DNA from: Sulfurospirillum sp. UBA4058
GTDB taxonomy: Bacteria > Campylobacterota > Campylobacteria > Campylobacterales > Sulfurospirillaceae
Assembly (NCBI GenBank): GCA_002382085.1
Contig: DFZK01000012.1
Coordinates: 62,001-126,000 of the forward strand
Length of the DNA: 64,000 bases
Direction of reading: 5' to 3'
The notes under the pieces were generated by a model, which had not been told where the DNA came from, did not search any database, and worked only from the letters and a program-made list of their open reading frames with translations. A program made the position numbers and the translations under genes. Every line of letters begins with the position of its first letter. Within the stretch, counting starts at the first letter, position 1. This document shows positions 34,566 to 43,819 of this stretch, one piece after another.

Positions 34566-35375
34566 TTATTTTCCCTTTTGAGTCGTATCATGCGTTGTTG
34601 CCGCCGGAATCAGACCTTGGGCTATCAAACGAGCATAATTGTCTTTAGACGTAAGAAAACCGACTAGCTCTTGCGCTACTACCGGTTCTTTGCTTCCTTT
34701 TGCGACACCGATAGAGAAAACAGTCACTTTTTGGTACGGAGCGGGGATGGGACCGACTAAGTCGACACTACCGTTTTCACCCGTAAAAGGGATGATCTCA
34801 CTCACTTGTTGAAAACCGATTTCCAAATCACCGCGCCCCACCCATGTGGCAACACGATCACCTACAATTAATTTCGACTTTGCTTTCACGGTCTCGCCGA
34901 AACGAGGAAATACGTTTTCGCTCAAATACGTCCCGCTTGCACTTGCCGAATAACCGATCGATTTTGCGTCTAATAACACTTTATCAAATTTTTCTTGCGT
35001 GCTAATATCCGGTTTAGGTTGCCCTTTTTTGACCATCATACCGATCGAAGAATGCACTAAATCAACTCTGCTTCCTTGAACGGCAAACCCGTCGTCAATC
35101 ATTTTGTCCAGTTGATTACTCGCAAGGATGATAAGATCGAAGGTTTCACCTCGTTTGAGGCGATTGGGAATAGAAGTCTCCGAAGCCCCCATGGAAGAGC
35201 CTGATGAGAGGTGGATTGTATGTCCCGTTTTTTCTTCAAAGACGGGTTTTAATTCATTCATCGTTGCATAAAAAGCCCCTGAACTGATCACTTCAATGGT
35301 TGCCGCCTGTAGCCCCAATGCCAATAAAAGAGATATACCTACAACCGTTGTTACTTTAGAAAAAAACGTGAACAT
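34566..35375 (-). CDS. ModA-like periplasmic substrate-binding protein
   Basis: A 269-residue class II binding protein of the SBP_bac_11/ModA type. A signal peptide (about 1-25, cleaving near LQAA) is followed by IEVISSGAFYATMNELKPVFE, a SGSSMGASE anion-binding-like loop, FDLIILASN and the later SASASGTYLSENVFPRFG. ModA proteins bind molybdate or tungstate, but relatives bind other oxyanions or organic acids. No ABC permease or ATPase gene is adjacent, so its transporter is elsewhere. The ATG at 35375 is chosen because AGGAG lies seven bases upstream; the longer reading would begin inside a terminator stem. Confidence 0.75.
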   Translation of the reverse strand: MFTFFSKVTTVVGISLLLALGLQAATIEVISSGAFYATMNELKPVFEEKTGHTIHLSSGSSMGASETSIPNRLKRGETFDLIILASNQLDKMIDDGFAVQGSRVDLVHSSIGMMVKKGQPKPDISTQEKFDKVLLDAKSIGYSASASGTYLSENVFPRFGETVKAKSKLIVGDRVATWVGRGDLEIGFQQVSEIIPFTGENGSVDLVGPIPAPYQKVTVFSIGVAKGSKEPVVAQELVGFLTSKDNYARLIAQGLIPAATTHDTTQKGK

Positions 35376-35406
35376 CATGAGTCTCCTAAAATTAAAAAAC
35401 ATATTC

Positions 35407-35441
35407 ATAAGGATCGAAACACAAAGTTCAACGATCCTTAT
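35407..35441 (-). terminator. Hairpin after the porin gene
   Basis: Perfect 10-base arms ATAAGGATCG and CGATCCTTAT with a 15-base loop, then GAATATGTTTTTT on the minus strand. It lies between the porin stop and the binding-protein ribosome site. Confidence 0.6.
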
Positions 35442-35484
35442 CTATTTTCAAGCCTTTCAGGTTTGATAGACGATCTGTCGACGA

Positions 35485-36852
35485 CTAGAATTTATAGTTC
35501 GCCTTAAATCTCAACTCATCCAAATCTGCCGTAAACGTCGTATTGTTTTGATAACGAGTAGTTTCAATCTCTTGTTTTTCATACAGGAGCTCTAAACTTA
35601 AGCCTTTAACGGCAGGCACTGCATACATAATGCCTCCGGCGTACGAAGTATAATCATCGCTGGTCGGATTTGTCCCGACTCTATTTTGATTGGCTTCGGC
35701 ATATTGGAAAATGCTCTTGAGTCCTGCAACGCCGATCTTAGAAAAATCATACGTCAAATCCACGCGATATGAATCCGTATTGGCACGAAGCGACGGGCTA
35801 CTCGCTTTCACTAACGTTGCGGTATAGCTTGATGCTCCATTACCGATACCCGAGATAACGGCGTCATCTTTGCTGGTGGTTGCAGCGGTAAATGCTAAAC
35901 CAAAGCCGGCTAACTCGCTAATAAAGATACGTCCTGCCGTTTGAGTACCGTCAAAAGTTGTCGTTACGTTATCTTTCGTGATTCTCAAATCCGTATCGGA
36001 ACCGCGATAATTGAGATCAAACCCTAATTTAAATCCGTTCATAGGAACAACGTAATTAGCCTCCGTATAGTACATAGTGACATCTTTGATATTCGTACCC
36101 GAGTTGACGTCGTTTGCCGAAGCATATTGTGCCGTGAGAGTCAGGTTTGGAACCGATTTATTGATAACCGCGATCGTATAAGCATCGTCAAAGAGATAGG
36201 TCGTGCTCGCACTCATTCCTAAGAAGATGGCGCGCTTTTCAAAATTTGGCGCATCACCTTCTGCCGCTCCCATCCCCGCACTGGTTCTTCCTTGAAACTT
36301 ATCAATATAACCCGCCATCACGCTCGTCGCAGGAAGATCGGTATTCACGATTGTCGCGCCCTCAAATGACTCTTTGACGATACGTGAACCGCTACCGTTA
36401 ACCACCGGCGTCGAAATGTATTGACGACCGATCTTCGCATTGGTTTTACCGACCGTATACCCCAAATACGCCTCGGACAAAACGGCTCCAGAACCCCACA
36501 TATCGTCTTTATAGGCTTTTTTGCCTTCTGCATCGACAAAAGGCGCAGCACTTGCTACCATGGTTGCACCCAAATTCAAGCCATAGAACGTATCGGTAAC
36601 ATAATGTAAAATAGCAACGGTATTAACAATATTTCCCGATTTTGTAGGGTCATTGACGACACCTGTCGGAAGTTTATACCCGCCAAGCGTTTGTGTCGAA
36701 AATTTTTCCGTATCTTTATCAAAATACCATGCTCTAAGTTCGCCCGTCATTTTCCCGTTTTTGAATGCGTCTGCAAGCGTGTCTGCCGCAAAAGAGCTCG
36801 ATGCAAAACATGCTGCAGCCATAGCGACCGAACTAAATTTCGCTAATTTCAT
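35485..36852 (-). CDS. OprD/MOMP-like outer-membrane porin
   Basis: A 455-residue outer-membrane beta-barrel with a signal peptide (residues 1-22, ending SFAAD). The N-terminal DAFKNGKMTGELRAWYFD pattern is typical of OprD-type porins of Campylobacterota, alternating amphipathic strands run throughout, and the protein ends in Tyr-Lys-Phe as barrels do. It probably carries small solutes. An AAGGAGAAACT site precedes the ATG. Hairpins bound the gene on both sides, so it is likely transcribed as its own unit. Confidence 0.88.
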   Translation of the reverse strand: MKLAKFSSVAMAAACFASSSFAADTLADAFKNGKMTGELRAWYFDKDTEKFSTQTLGGYKLPTGVVNDPTKSGNIVNTVAILHYVTDTFYGLNLGATMVASAAPFVDAEGKKAYKDDMWGSGAVLSEAYLGYTVGKTNAKIGRQYISTPVVNGSGSRIVKESFEGATIVNTDLPATSVMAGYIDKFQGRTSAGMGAAEGDAPNFEKRAIFLGMSASTTYLFDDAYTIAVINKSVPNLTLTAQYASANDVNSGTNIKDVTMYYTEANYVVPMNGFKLGFDLNYRGSDTDLRITKDNVTTTFDGTQTAGRIFISELAGFGLAFTAATTSKDDAVISGIGNGASSYTATLVKASSPSLRANTDSYRVDLTYDFSKIGVAGLKSIFQYAEANQNRVGTNPTSDDYTSYAGGIMYAVPAVKGLSLELLYEKQEIETTRYQNNTTFTADLDELRFKANYKF

Positions 36853-36894
36853 AGTTTCTCCTTAATGTTTTACCAAAACATGCGCGTCATAGAA

Positions 36895-36918
36895 TGACGC
36901 TTCTTTTTGGAAGCGTCA
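36895..36918 (-). terminator. Terminator after mfrE
   Basis: Arms TGACGCTTC and GAAGCGTCA around a six-base T-rich loop in the 76-base gap between mfrE and the porin start. A second small dyad, GCGTCAT-AGA-ATGACGC, overlaps it at about 36884-36900. Confidence 0.6.
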
Positions 36919-36928
36919 CTCCAAAACG

Positions 36929-37783
36929 TTAAGCGATTTTACTCGCATCAATCACGTTATAGTCAAGTCCCAATTTCTTAGCATCGATGCCAAGTGCTAA
37001 GCCTACCAATTGCGCAAGATGGATTACCGGTAAGCGCGCTTTGGATTTAGTCGTCTCTTGTGCATCATCTTGATAGATGTCTAATTGCATTTGGCATAAT
37101 GGACAAGGGGTTACCACACAATCCGCTTTAGATTCAGCCGCACTGTTTACGATGCCACTGGTCATTTTCATAACGGACTTCTCAGCAGGATAGACCGCAT
37201 GAAATCCACAACAATCCAAACGTTTCGTAAAGGGAACCACTTCAGCCCCAAGTGCTCTTACCACGGTTTCAAAACTCGTTGGATTGGTTGAACTTTCAAA
37301 GCCAAGGTCTTTACTGGGACGAATACTGTGGCAACCGTAAAAGACAGCCACTTTGAGTTTAGAAAGCGGTTTTTTCACTTTGCTTTTTAACTCTTCAGCA
37401 TTTTGAGCGAGTAACCAAAGAAGGCTTGTGACTTCACTGGTTCCTTGATAGTTCATATTACCTTTAGCAAGGTAGGTATTGATTTTCTCTTTTTGACCGT
37501 TATCCAGTTGTGCTTTTGCACGACGTAACATAAGAAGACAGGTACTACACGTTGTAAGAACGGGTAGTTTCATCTGCTCAGCTAAAGCAAGGTTTCTTGC
37601 GTTGGCTACTAAAGTTGCTAATGGATCCACATCTTGTGCTTGAGAAGCACCACAGCAACTCCAACCTTTAATCTCTTTTAACGTAATACCTAAGACGGGA
37701 GCGATCGCTTCAATCGACATTTTAGCTTCAATAGCAGCTTGTGTCAGCACGCATCCGGGGAAAAATGCAAATTCTTTTTGCAT
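36929..37783 (-). CDS. mfrE: Methylmenaquinol:fumarate reductase subunit E (CCG-domain, HdrB-like)
   Basis: A 284-residue protein with two CCG cysteine-rich domains: GWSCCGASQ with the preceding FFPGCV and the CSTC pair, then RLDCCGFHAVYP with FYGCHS and CPLCQ. It is homologous to HdrB and to SdhE of the SdhABE/MfrABE enzymes, where it anchors the complex and takes part in oxidation of low-potential methylmenaquinol. It lies three bases after mfrB, and mfrA-mfrB-mfrE form one operon. A terminator follows. Confidence 0.9.
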   Translation of the reverse strand: MQKEFAFFPGCVLTQAAIEAKMSIEAIAPVLGITLKEIKGWSCCGASQAQDVDPLATLVANARNLALAEQMKLPVLTTCSTCLLMLRRAKAQLDNGQKEKINTYLAKGNMNYQGTSEVTSLLWLLAQNAEELKSKVKKPLSKLKVAVFYGCHSIRPSKDLGFESSTNPTSFETVVRALGAEVVPFTKRLDCCGFHAVYPAEKSVMKMTSGIVNSAAESKADCVVTPCPLCQMQLDIYQDDAQETTKSKARLPVIHLAQLVGLALGIDAKKLGLDYNVIDASKIA

Positions 37784-37786
37784 ACC

Positions 37787-38746
37787 TTACTCCTTATTTG
37801 CAGCTTTAGCTGCTTCAATCATTTTGACAAGATCTTTATGACCTTCAATCTCATGTCCACCAAATATTTCTAACGGGTTCATTTTACCTGCGCGCATCAA
37901 CGTGATGGCAGTACCGGCACGAGCAACCGTACTGACGCCTTCCGTTCTCAGGGCAAGTCGAATCTCATTAAGACGTCCTGAGTCTTCGACCAAGTCCGTA
38001 TAGAATGATTTGGCATGCGCCGGTCCTACGCCGCTGTTTAAACCTTTTCTCATGGCAAGTGCACGTAAACCCGCAATGTCTTCTGCACCGCTAATGTGTT
38101 TTGGACAACGATTGGTACATTCATGGCAGTGAACACAGTTCCATAGACCATTCATTACGGCAGCTTTGGTATGAATCATCGGATCTTTTGAACGTGAATC
38201 GTTAGCCAGCTTCCATGCATGGGTAAAAACGAACGGTTCCATATAATCCGAATGATCGGCGGTCAGTTTATTACACTCAGATGCACATACGCCGCATAAG
38301 ATACAATCCCATTGTCCGACGATACGGTCGTATTGTTCTTGGTTTTGGCGGCATCCTTCTTTTTCGGAGAACTCGTCTTTAGCGACAAGACCCGGTTTAA
38401 TTTTACGAAGGTTTTCAATCGCCGGCTCCCAATCTACGACAAGATCAGAAAGAACGGTGTAGTTTGCAAGCGGAGAGATACGAAACGTATCGGCATCTTT
38501 GTACTCTTCAAAAAGCTCCGTCATTTTAGTATCGCAACCAAGGTAGGCATGTCCATTCACACGCACGCCGCACGCGCCGCAAATGGCCATACGACAGGAC
38601 GCCGTAAAGTTAAGCGTAAGATCAAGGTGTTGTTTGATAAACAACAACGTTCCAAGGAGGGTTAATGCCTCAATATCTTGTTTTTCAACCGTATAGGTTT
38701 GTTGATAATTTTTTTTGCCATCAAAGCGATCAATGATAAATTTCAT
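37787..38746 (-). CDS. mfrB: Methylmenaquinol:fumarate reductase iron-sulfur subunit
   Basis: A 319-residue FrdB/SdhB-type electron-transfer subunit. The [2Fe-2S] cysteines are Cys51, Cys56, Cys59 and Cys71 (CRMAICGACG...GC). Two further clusters are bound by CILCGVCASEC and CVHCHECTNRCPKH. A C-terminal extension of about 80 residues beyond the usual FrdB length is present, as expected for the MfrB type. The start shares one base with the mfrA stop. There is no signal peptide, so co-export with the Tat-exported MfrA is inferred. Confidence 0.92.
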   Translation of the reverse strand: MKFIIDRFDGKKNYQQTYTVEKQDIEALTLLGTLLFIKQHLDLTLNFTASCRMAICGACGVRVNGHAYLGCDTKMTELFEEYKDADTFRISPLANYTVLSDLVVDWEPAIENLRKIKPGLVAKDEFSEKEGCRQNQEQYDRIVGQWDCILCGVCASECNKLTADHSDYMEPFVFTHAWKLANDSRSKDPMIHTKAAVMNGLWNCVHCHECTNRCPKHISGAEDIAGLRALAMRKGLNSGVGPAHAKSFYTDLVEDSGRLNEIRLALRTEGVSTVARAGTAITLMRAGKMNPLEIFGGHEIEGHKDLVKMIEAAKAANKE

Positions 38747-40593
38747 TAGTATTTCCTCTCTTCAATTTTGAACTGACCCACCACAACATCTTTCCATGCC
38801 AAGTGCATTTTACCGCTCTCATCCATTGTGACCATTGAGTGTTTGAGGAAGTTTTCATCGTCACGTTTTAGGTAATCTTCTCTGAAGTGTGAACCGCGTG
38901 ATTCTTTACGAGCCGTTGCTCCCATCAATGCCGCACGTGAGGCGAGTAACAAGTTACCCAGTTCAACATACTCTGTAAACGCAGTGTTAAATACCGGATT
39001 GGAATTTGGAATGCGAAGTGCATCGTAACGTGCTTGGAATTCCGCGTGTTTGTCAGCAAGAGCGAGTAATTTAGATTCGGTTCTAAAGATACCCATGTTG
39101 TACCAGTTTGCCGCACCCATCTCTTCACGAAGGGCATACATGTCATTCACATTGCCTTTGCCTGATCCTGTCACTTCTTTGAAGTGGCTGATCCATTTAA
39201 GCGTTAGATCATTGAGGCGTTTACCCGTACCAAAATCCGCTTTTTCTGCGTATTCAGCTGCATTCGTACCCGCAATTTTACCCGTGACTGTTGCATCACA
39301 CAATGAGTTACCGCCCAAGCGGTTTGCACCGTGAATGGAAACACACGCTGCCTCACCTGCCGCAAAAAGACCCGGAGCTGGAGTTGCCATCGTATCAAGG
39401 CTGTTAACGTGGATACCACCCATAGAGTAGTGTGCTGTGGGGCGAATCGCAATCGGTTTTTCAACCAAGTCCATGTTTTCAAACAAGAGACCGATATGGC
39501 GAATTTGTGGCAAGTTACGCATGATTTTCTCTTTACCAAGATGGGTTACATCAAGGAGTACATATGCTTCCATGTCATGACCAAATCCACGACCTTCACG
39601 AATTTCCATCTCAATCGAACGGGCAACGATATCACGAGGTGCTAGTTCCATTTTATTGGGAACGTAACGTTTCATAAATCGCTCGCCTAAGTTGTTGAGC
39701 AAGATACCGCCTTCACCACGCGCCGCTTCCGTAATGAGTGTACCGCCGTGGCAAACGCCGGTTGGGTGAAATTGAAGCATTTCCGGATCTTTAAACGTCA
39801 AACCTGCACGAAGCGCAGCGGCTGCACCATCACCGGTTGCGATGTAAGGTGTTGATGTTCTGTTCCAAAAGACACGGGTATAACCGCCGGTTGCTAAAAT
39901 GACTGATTTTGCGCGAACGGGAGCGATGTCACCGGTACGAACGTTTCGTAAAACAACACCCTCACAGTGACCGTTTTCGATGCTAATATCCAGCATATGA
40001 TGATCCATCAAAAACTTCACACCGTGTTTGAGTGCATCGTCCAAACAGGTATGCGTTAAGATATGACCCGTTTTATCCGATGCAAAGTTACAACGAATTT
40101 TAGATGCACCACCTGCGTAACGTTTATCGACACGACCTTTGCTATCGCGTGAAAAAGGCATACCCAAATAATCAAGCTCATGAATAGCCGCACCTGCATA
40201 GGTCGCAAACTTCATTGCCGTATCTTGATCCACTAAGAAGTCACCGCCTTTAACGGTATCTTTAGCATGAAGTTCAAATGAATCGCCTTCACTAAAATCG
40301 ATAACACCGTTAATGCCACCCTCCGCCATCGTCGTTGCACTACGAGACGGCATCACTTTACTCACCACAACAACGCTCAGCTTTGGATTTTTCTTTCGCG
40401 CTGCAACGGCTGCTCTCAGACCGGCTGCACCTGTACCAATAATTAAAACATCGCATGATGGCATGCCGGATGAGTTGGTAGAGGTTGAAGATGCAGCAAA
40501 CGCTTTTTCAACGCCTGTCGTACTGACGCACAAAGCACCCATGGTAATACAGGCTGATTGCAGAAACTCTCTTCTGGTAAACTGTTCACTCAT
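38746..40593 (-). CDS. mfrA: Methylmenaquinol:fumarate reductase flavoprotein subunit, Tat-exported
   Basis: A 615-residue FrdA/SdhA-type flavoprotein with a twin-arginine signal (Arg7-Arg8-Glu-Phe-Leu, hydrophobic to about 33), so the enzyme faces the periplasm, as in MfrA of Campylobacter and Wolinella. The FAD motif GTGAAG is at 53-58, and substrate residues occur in RPTAHYSMGGI and HGANRLGGNSL. In classical FrdA a His in PMRSHTVAAEGG binds FAD covalently; here the position is Ala86 (PSRSATTMAEGG), so FAD is probably non-covalent. The ATG at 40593 has GAGGAA upstream. It diverges from a LysR regulator. Confidence 0.93.
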   Translation of the reverse strand: MSEQFTRREFLQSACITMGALCVSTTGVEKAFAASSTSTNSSGMPSCDVLIIGTGAAGLRAAVAARKKNPKLSVVVVSKVMPSRSATTMAEGGINGVIDFSEGDSFELHAKDTVKGGDFLVDQDTAMKFATYAGAAIHELDYLGMPFSRDSKGRVDKRYAGGASKIRCNFASDKTGHILTHTCLDDALKHGVKFLMDHHMLDISIENGHCEGVVLRNVRTGDIAPVRAKSVILATGGYTRVFWNRTSTPYIATGDGAAAALRAGLTFKDPEMLQFHPTGVCHGGTLITEAARGEGGILLNNLGERFMKRYVPNKMELAPRDIVARSIEMEIREGRGFGHDMEAYVLLDVTHLGKEKIMRNLPQIRHIGLLFENMDLVEKPIAIRPTAHYSMGGIHVNSLDTMATPAPGLFAAGEAACVSIHGANRLGGNSLCDATVTGKIAGTNAAEYAEKADFGTGKRLNDLTLKWISHFKEVTGSGKGNVNDMYALREEMGAANWYNMGIFRTESKLLALADKHAEFQARYDALRIPNSNPVFNTAFTEYVELGNLLLASRAALMGATARKESRGSHFREDYLKRDDENFLKHSMVTMDESGKMHLAWKDVVVGQFKIEERKY

Positions 40594-40626
40594 AAGATTT
40601 CCTCTCAATGATTTTATAAATTTAAA

Positions 40627-40632
40627 ATTATA
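40627..40632 (-). promoter_or_regulatory. -10 element TATAAT for mfrABE
   Basis: TATAAT on the minus strand about 34 bases before the mfrA start, in a 181-base AT-rich divergent region. Confidence 0.45.
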
Positions 40633-40718
40633 TTTGAGAAATACATTTTAAATTTAATGACAGCAAAATATTAATACACTTTTATTGATAAGTCAAAGAA
40701 GATTTTTCATATATTCTT

Positions 40719-40733
40719 ATAGGTTTTACCTAT
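40719..40733. promoter_or_regulatory. Candidate LysR-type operator ATAGGTTTTACCTAT
   Basis: Perfect six-base arms around TTT in the mfrA-lysR region, 42 bases before the regulator start, in the position and form (T-N11-A-like dyad) expected for LysR proteins. Confidence 0.5.
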
Positions 40734-40774
40734 GGATATAAATACTATAGAATACTTATAATAAGGGGTTTATC

Positions 40775-41680
40775 ATGAGTTTAAAACAGATAGAGTGTAT
40801 TGTGACGGTAGCCAAATTGAAAAGCTTCACAAAGGCGGCAAATAAGCTTAAAATCGCGCAACCGTCTCTCAGCCAAAACATCAATACGATCGAAAAACAA
40901 TTAGGTGTTCCGCTTTTTGATCGTAGTACGACGCCGATCAGTCTGACACATGCCGGAGAGATCTACGTCTCGAAAGCCAATGCCATTATTGAACTCTATA
41001 ACGATCTCAATATTCAAATGAAAGATGTTACCGGTTTTGAGAGCGGGAAATTACGTTTGGGTTTTTCGCAAACGGGATACCATTTCATCCCGACCGCTTT
41101 AGCCTCTTTTTACAAAAAATTTCCCAAAGCGGACATCAAAGTTTCACAAGTTTTTTCAACCCTTAAACTGGAAAAAATGCTTCTTGAGGGCGACATTGAT
41201 ATTGCGACGCTGATGCTTCCTCTCAGTTCCGAGGAACTTAATTACAAAATTATTAAAGAGGATCAAGCTCTGCTCGCTTTGCCTATAACGCATCCTTTAG
41301 CGCAAAAGGTCAAAAAAAAGACCAAAGGTTATCCGTCTCTCTCTTTAAACGAATTGCGAAATGAAAAATTTATTTTGCCCAAGGAAACCCAGAGAAGTCG
41401 TGCTATTTTTAATCATATCTTTAAACAAGCGGGATTTGAGCCAAACGTATTTTGTGAAACGGAAACGTTTGATATCGCTAATGCCATCGTTGCTTCCGGG
41501 ATCGGAGCATGTTTTACCTTACCTCAGTTTATTAAAGAAGATAAAGCCGATAAGCTGATGCTCTTTTCGATTGACGAGCCTCTTTTGAAGCGTACCGCCG
41601 TACTGGCATACCGTAAAGACAAACGTTTATCGAAAATTGCTTACGAATTTTTACTCACCGTGAAAAACCAATCGTCATGA
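40775..41680 (+). CDS. LysR-family transcriptional regulator
   Basis: A 301-residue LysR regulator. The N-terminal winged HTH (QIECIVTVAKLKSFTKAANKLKIAQPSLSQNINTIEKQLG) covers about 5-60 and a two-lobed effector domain about 90-295. The closest type by eye is CynR/CysB/BenM-like. AAGGGG precedes the ATG. It diverges from mfrABE, so it may control fumarate reductase in response to a C4-dicarboxylate or related signal; this is inferred from position and the dyad at 40719. Confidence 0.9.
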   Translation: MSLKQIECIVTVAKLKSFTKAANKLKIAQPSLSQNINTIEKQLGVPLFDRSTTPISLTHAGEIYVSKANAIIELYNDLNIQMKDVTGFESGKLRLGFSQTGYHFIPTALASFYKKFPKADIKVSQVFSTLKLEKMLLEGDIDIATLMLPLSSEELNYKIIKEDQALLALPITHPLAQKVKKKTKGYPSLSLNELRNEKFILPKETQRSRAIFNHIFKQAGFEPNVFCETETFDIANAIVASGIGACFTLPQFIKEDKADKLMLFSIDEPLLKRTAVLAYRKDKRLSKIAYEFLLTVKNQSS

Positions 41681-41701
41681 ATCGAAATAGCCTCGTAGGA
41701 A

Positions 41702-41737
41702 AGGCTTTCTTCCAATGCACGGGATTGGAAGAAGCCT
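41702..41737. terminator. Terminator between lysR and purH
   Basis: Arms of 14-15 bases (AGGCTTTCTTCCAAT and ATTGGAAGAAGCCT, one unpaired T) around a seven-base loop, between convergent genes. Confidence 0.7.
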
Positions 41738-41747
41738 GAAAAGTCAT

Positions 41748-43298
41748 TTAATGCAAGAAATGGCGAACGCCCGTAAAGTAAAGTGCGATACCGTGTTCGT
41801 TTGCCGCGGCGATGACTTCATCGTCGCGGATACTGCCGCCCGGCTCGATAATGGCCTTAACGCCCGCAGATGCCGCCGCATCGATGCTATCGCGGAACGG
41901 GAAAAATGCTTCACTCGCAAGTGCCGCACCGCTGACGTCGATGCCCATCTCTTCAGCCTTGCGAAGGGCGGCTTTTGCCGCATCTACACGGCTGGTCATA
42001 CCCATACCGATGGCGACCATGGCGGCATCTTTAACGTAAACGACGCAGTTGGATTTGGTGAGAGCTGCTACTTTGTAAGCGATTTCAAGATCGCTTAGTT
42101 CCTGTTTTGAGGCTTGACGCGTGCTTAGGCATTTGGCATCACGGATTTCTTCGTCTTTGACCGCGTCGCTCTCTTGGAAAACAAAACCGCCGTCGACGTG
42201 TTTAAAGTCATACGCGTCTTCACTGAGAACCAAATATTTGCTCTCTTGCGTAAAGATTTTGATACGTTTTTTAGCGTCAAACACATGCAACGCATCTTCA
42301 TCGACATTGGCTGCGATGATGACTTCCACAAAAATCTCGTTGATTTTCTCAGCGAGTGCTTTATTCAGGGTTCCATTGATCGCCACAACGCCGCCATACG
42401 CCGAAACAGGGTCACATTTAAGCGCTTTGATGTAACTGTCCAACAGATCGCCACCGATGGCAAAACCACACGGATTGGCATGTTTAATGATACACACCGC
42501 AGGCGCATCACCAAACGAAGCGGCAATTTTAACCGCACCATTGATGTCCGTCATATTGTTAAAGCTGGCTTCACCTTTGAGCGTTTTAAAATTGTTGGTA
42601 AAGAAGTAGTCAAACTCGTACAATGAACCTTTTTGGTGAGGATTCTCACCATAACGGGTATCAAACGCTTTGGTGCCGACGATAAACTGTTTTTCACCGA
42701 AACCGTTGTTAAAGCGTTTGTTCATGTAGTTGGCGATCATGCTATCGTAAGCGCCTGTGTGCTCGAAGGCTTTGATCATCAAATCTCTTCTAAATTCCAA
42801 GCTATTGGCACCCGCTTTCAACGCTTCGATAACACGGTCATAGTCCAAAACATCGGTGACGATCATGACATCGTTAAAGTTTTTTGCCGCACTTCGCACC
42901 ATCGCAGGACCGCCGATGTCGATATTTTCGATAATCTCATCAAAATCATCGGTCTTAGCAATCGTCTCTTTAAACGGATAAAGATTGACGCATACCAAGT
43001 CGATTCCCTCGATGCCGTGTTCTTTGGCTACCTTTACATGTAAAGGTAAATCCCTGCGGTGCAAGATGCCTCCGTGGATCATCGGATTGAGTGTTTTCAC
43101 ACGTCCGTCAAACATCTCGGGAAACTTGGTTACTTCGCTGATTTCAAGTGCTTTTACACCCTCTTCTTTTAACAACTTATACGTTCCGCCCGTCGAGATA
43201 ATCTCAAAATCCAACGCCGCTAAATTTTTGGCAAACTCTACAATCCCCGTTTTATCGCTCACACTGATTAACGCTCTCACACTCGTCCTTTTTGACAT
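41748..43298 (-). CDS. purH: Bifunctional AICAR transformylase/IMP cyclohydrolase PurH
   Basis: A 516-residue enzyme for the last two steps of IMP synthesis. The N-terminal cyclohydrolase domain shows ALISVSDKTG, ISTGGTYKLL and GRVKTLNPMIHGGIL. The C-terminal transformylase domain shows NPHQKGSLY, the KHANPCG motif with the catalytic Lys-His pair, and SEAFFPFRDSID. Length is normal. A perfect 16-base palindrome of the iterated family lies in the coding sequence, read as PLHVK. It is transcribed alone between a terminator and the divergent dsb genes. Confidence 0.97.
   Translation of the reverse strand: MSKRTSVRALISVSDKTGIVEFAKNLAALDFEIISTGGTYKLLKEEGVKALEISEVTKFPEMFDGRVKTLNPMIHGGILHRRDLPLHVKVAKEHGIEGIDLVCVNLYPFKETIAKTDDFDEIIENIDIGGPAMVRSAAKNFNDVMIVTDVLDYDRVIEALKAGANSLEFRRDLMIKAFEHTGAYDSMIANYMNKRFNNGFGEKQFIVGTKAFDTRYGENPHQKGSLYEFDYFFTNNFKTLKGEASFNNMTDINGAVKIAASFGDAPAVCIIKHANPCGFAIGGDLLDSYIKALKCDPVSAYGGVVAINGTLNKALAEKINEIFVEVIIAANVDEDALHVFDAKKRIKIFTQESKYLVLSEDAYDFKHVDGGFVFQESDAVKDEEIRDAKCLSTRQASKQELSDLEIAYKVAALTKSNCVVYVKDAAMVAIGMGMTSRVDAAKAALRKAEEMGIDVSGAALASEAFFPFRDSIDAAASAGVKAIIEPGGSIRDDEVIAAANEHGIALYFTGVRHFLH
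43031..43046. repeat. Iterated palindrome, longest copy (CCTTTACATGTAAAGG)
   Basis: A perfect 16-base dyad inside purH, the longest symmetric copy in the window. Confidence 0.92.
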
Positions 43299-43384
43299 GT
43301 TAATAATTTATTGATGTTTTTATTTTACAATAGCTTCGTTTTAGGATCGATTAAATACAATACGCAAATTTTTCGGGAAAAACA

Positions 43385-43819
43385 ATGAATCATATACAAA
43401 ATTCGTCACAAAGAGCATGGCTCGTACTTTTTTTAGCATGGATCGTCACGATGATTTCAACGCTTGGAAGCCTATTTTTTAGTGAGATAATGCTCTTTCC
43501 GCCGTGCGTTTTATGCTGGTATCAGCGTATTTGCATGTACCCGCTTACGCTTATTTTTATCGTCGGAATTTTTTCCAACGATCGTACGGTTTTTCGCTAT
43601 GCTCTGCCGCTTGTCGCCGTAGGGCTCTTTTTTGCACTTTATCACAATCTGCTCTACTACGGTATCGTTCCGGAAACGCTTGCACCGTGTACGCAAGGCG
43701 TTTCATGTACGAGCGATTATATTCATTGGTTCGGATTTATCACGATTCAAGGGCTTTCGCTCTTTGCGTTTAGCCTTCTTGCCGTACTTCTCTCTATTTT
43801 TAAAAAGGTCTCACGATGA
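43385..43819 (+). CDS. DsbB/BdbC-type disulfide oxidoreductase
   Basis: A 144-residue inner-membrane protein with four helices. The first periplasmic loop holds Cys41-Val-Leu-Cys44 (PCVLCWYQR, the DsbB/BdbC signature) and the second holds Cys102 and Cys108. It oxidises a DsbA partner and passes electrons to quinone. Its 3' end overlaps the DsbA-like gene by four bases, so the pair is co-translated. It is shorter than E. coli DsbB, as is usual for BdbC-like proteins. Confidence 0.9.
   Translation: MNHIQNSSQRAWLVLFLAWIVTMISTLGSLFFSEIMLFPPCVLCWYQRICMYPLTLIFIVGIFSNDRTVFRYALPLVAVGLFFALYHNLLYYGIVPETLAPCTQGVSCTSDYIHWFGFITIQGLSLFAFSLLAVLLSIFKKVSR

Noticed and set aside
40681..40696. TTGATAAGTCAA as an FNR box upstream of mfrA
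   Set aside because: The half-sites are separated by four bases, not six as TTGA-N6-TCAA requires.
42174..43043. Open frames opposite purH
   Set aside because: They are antisense shadows of a conserved enzyme, without ribosome sites or recognisable domains.
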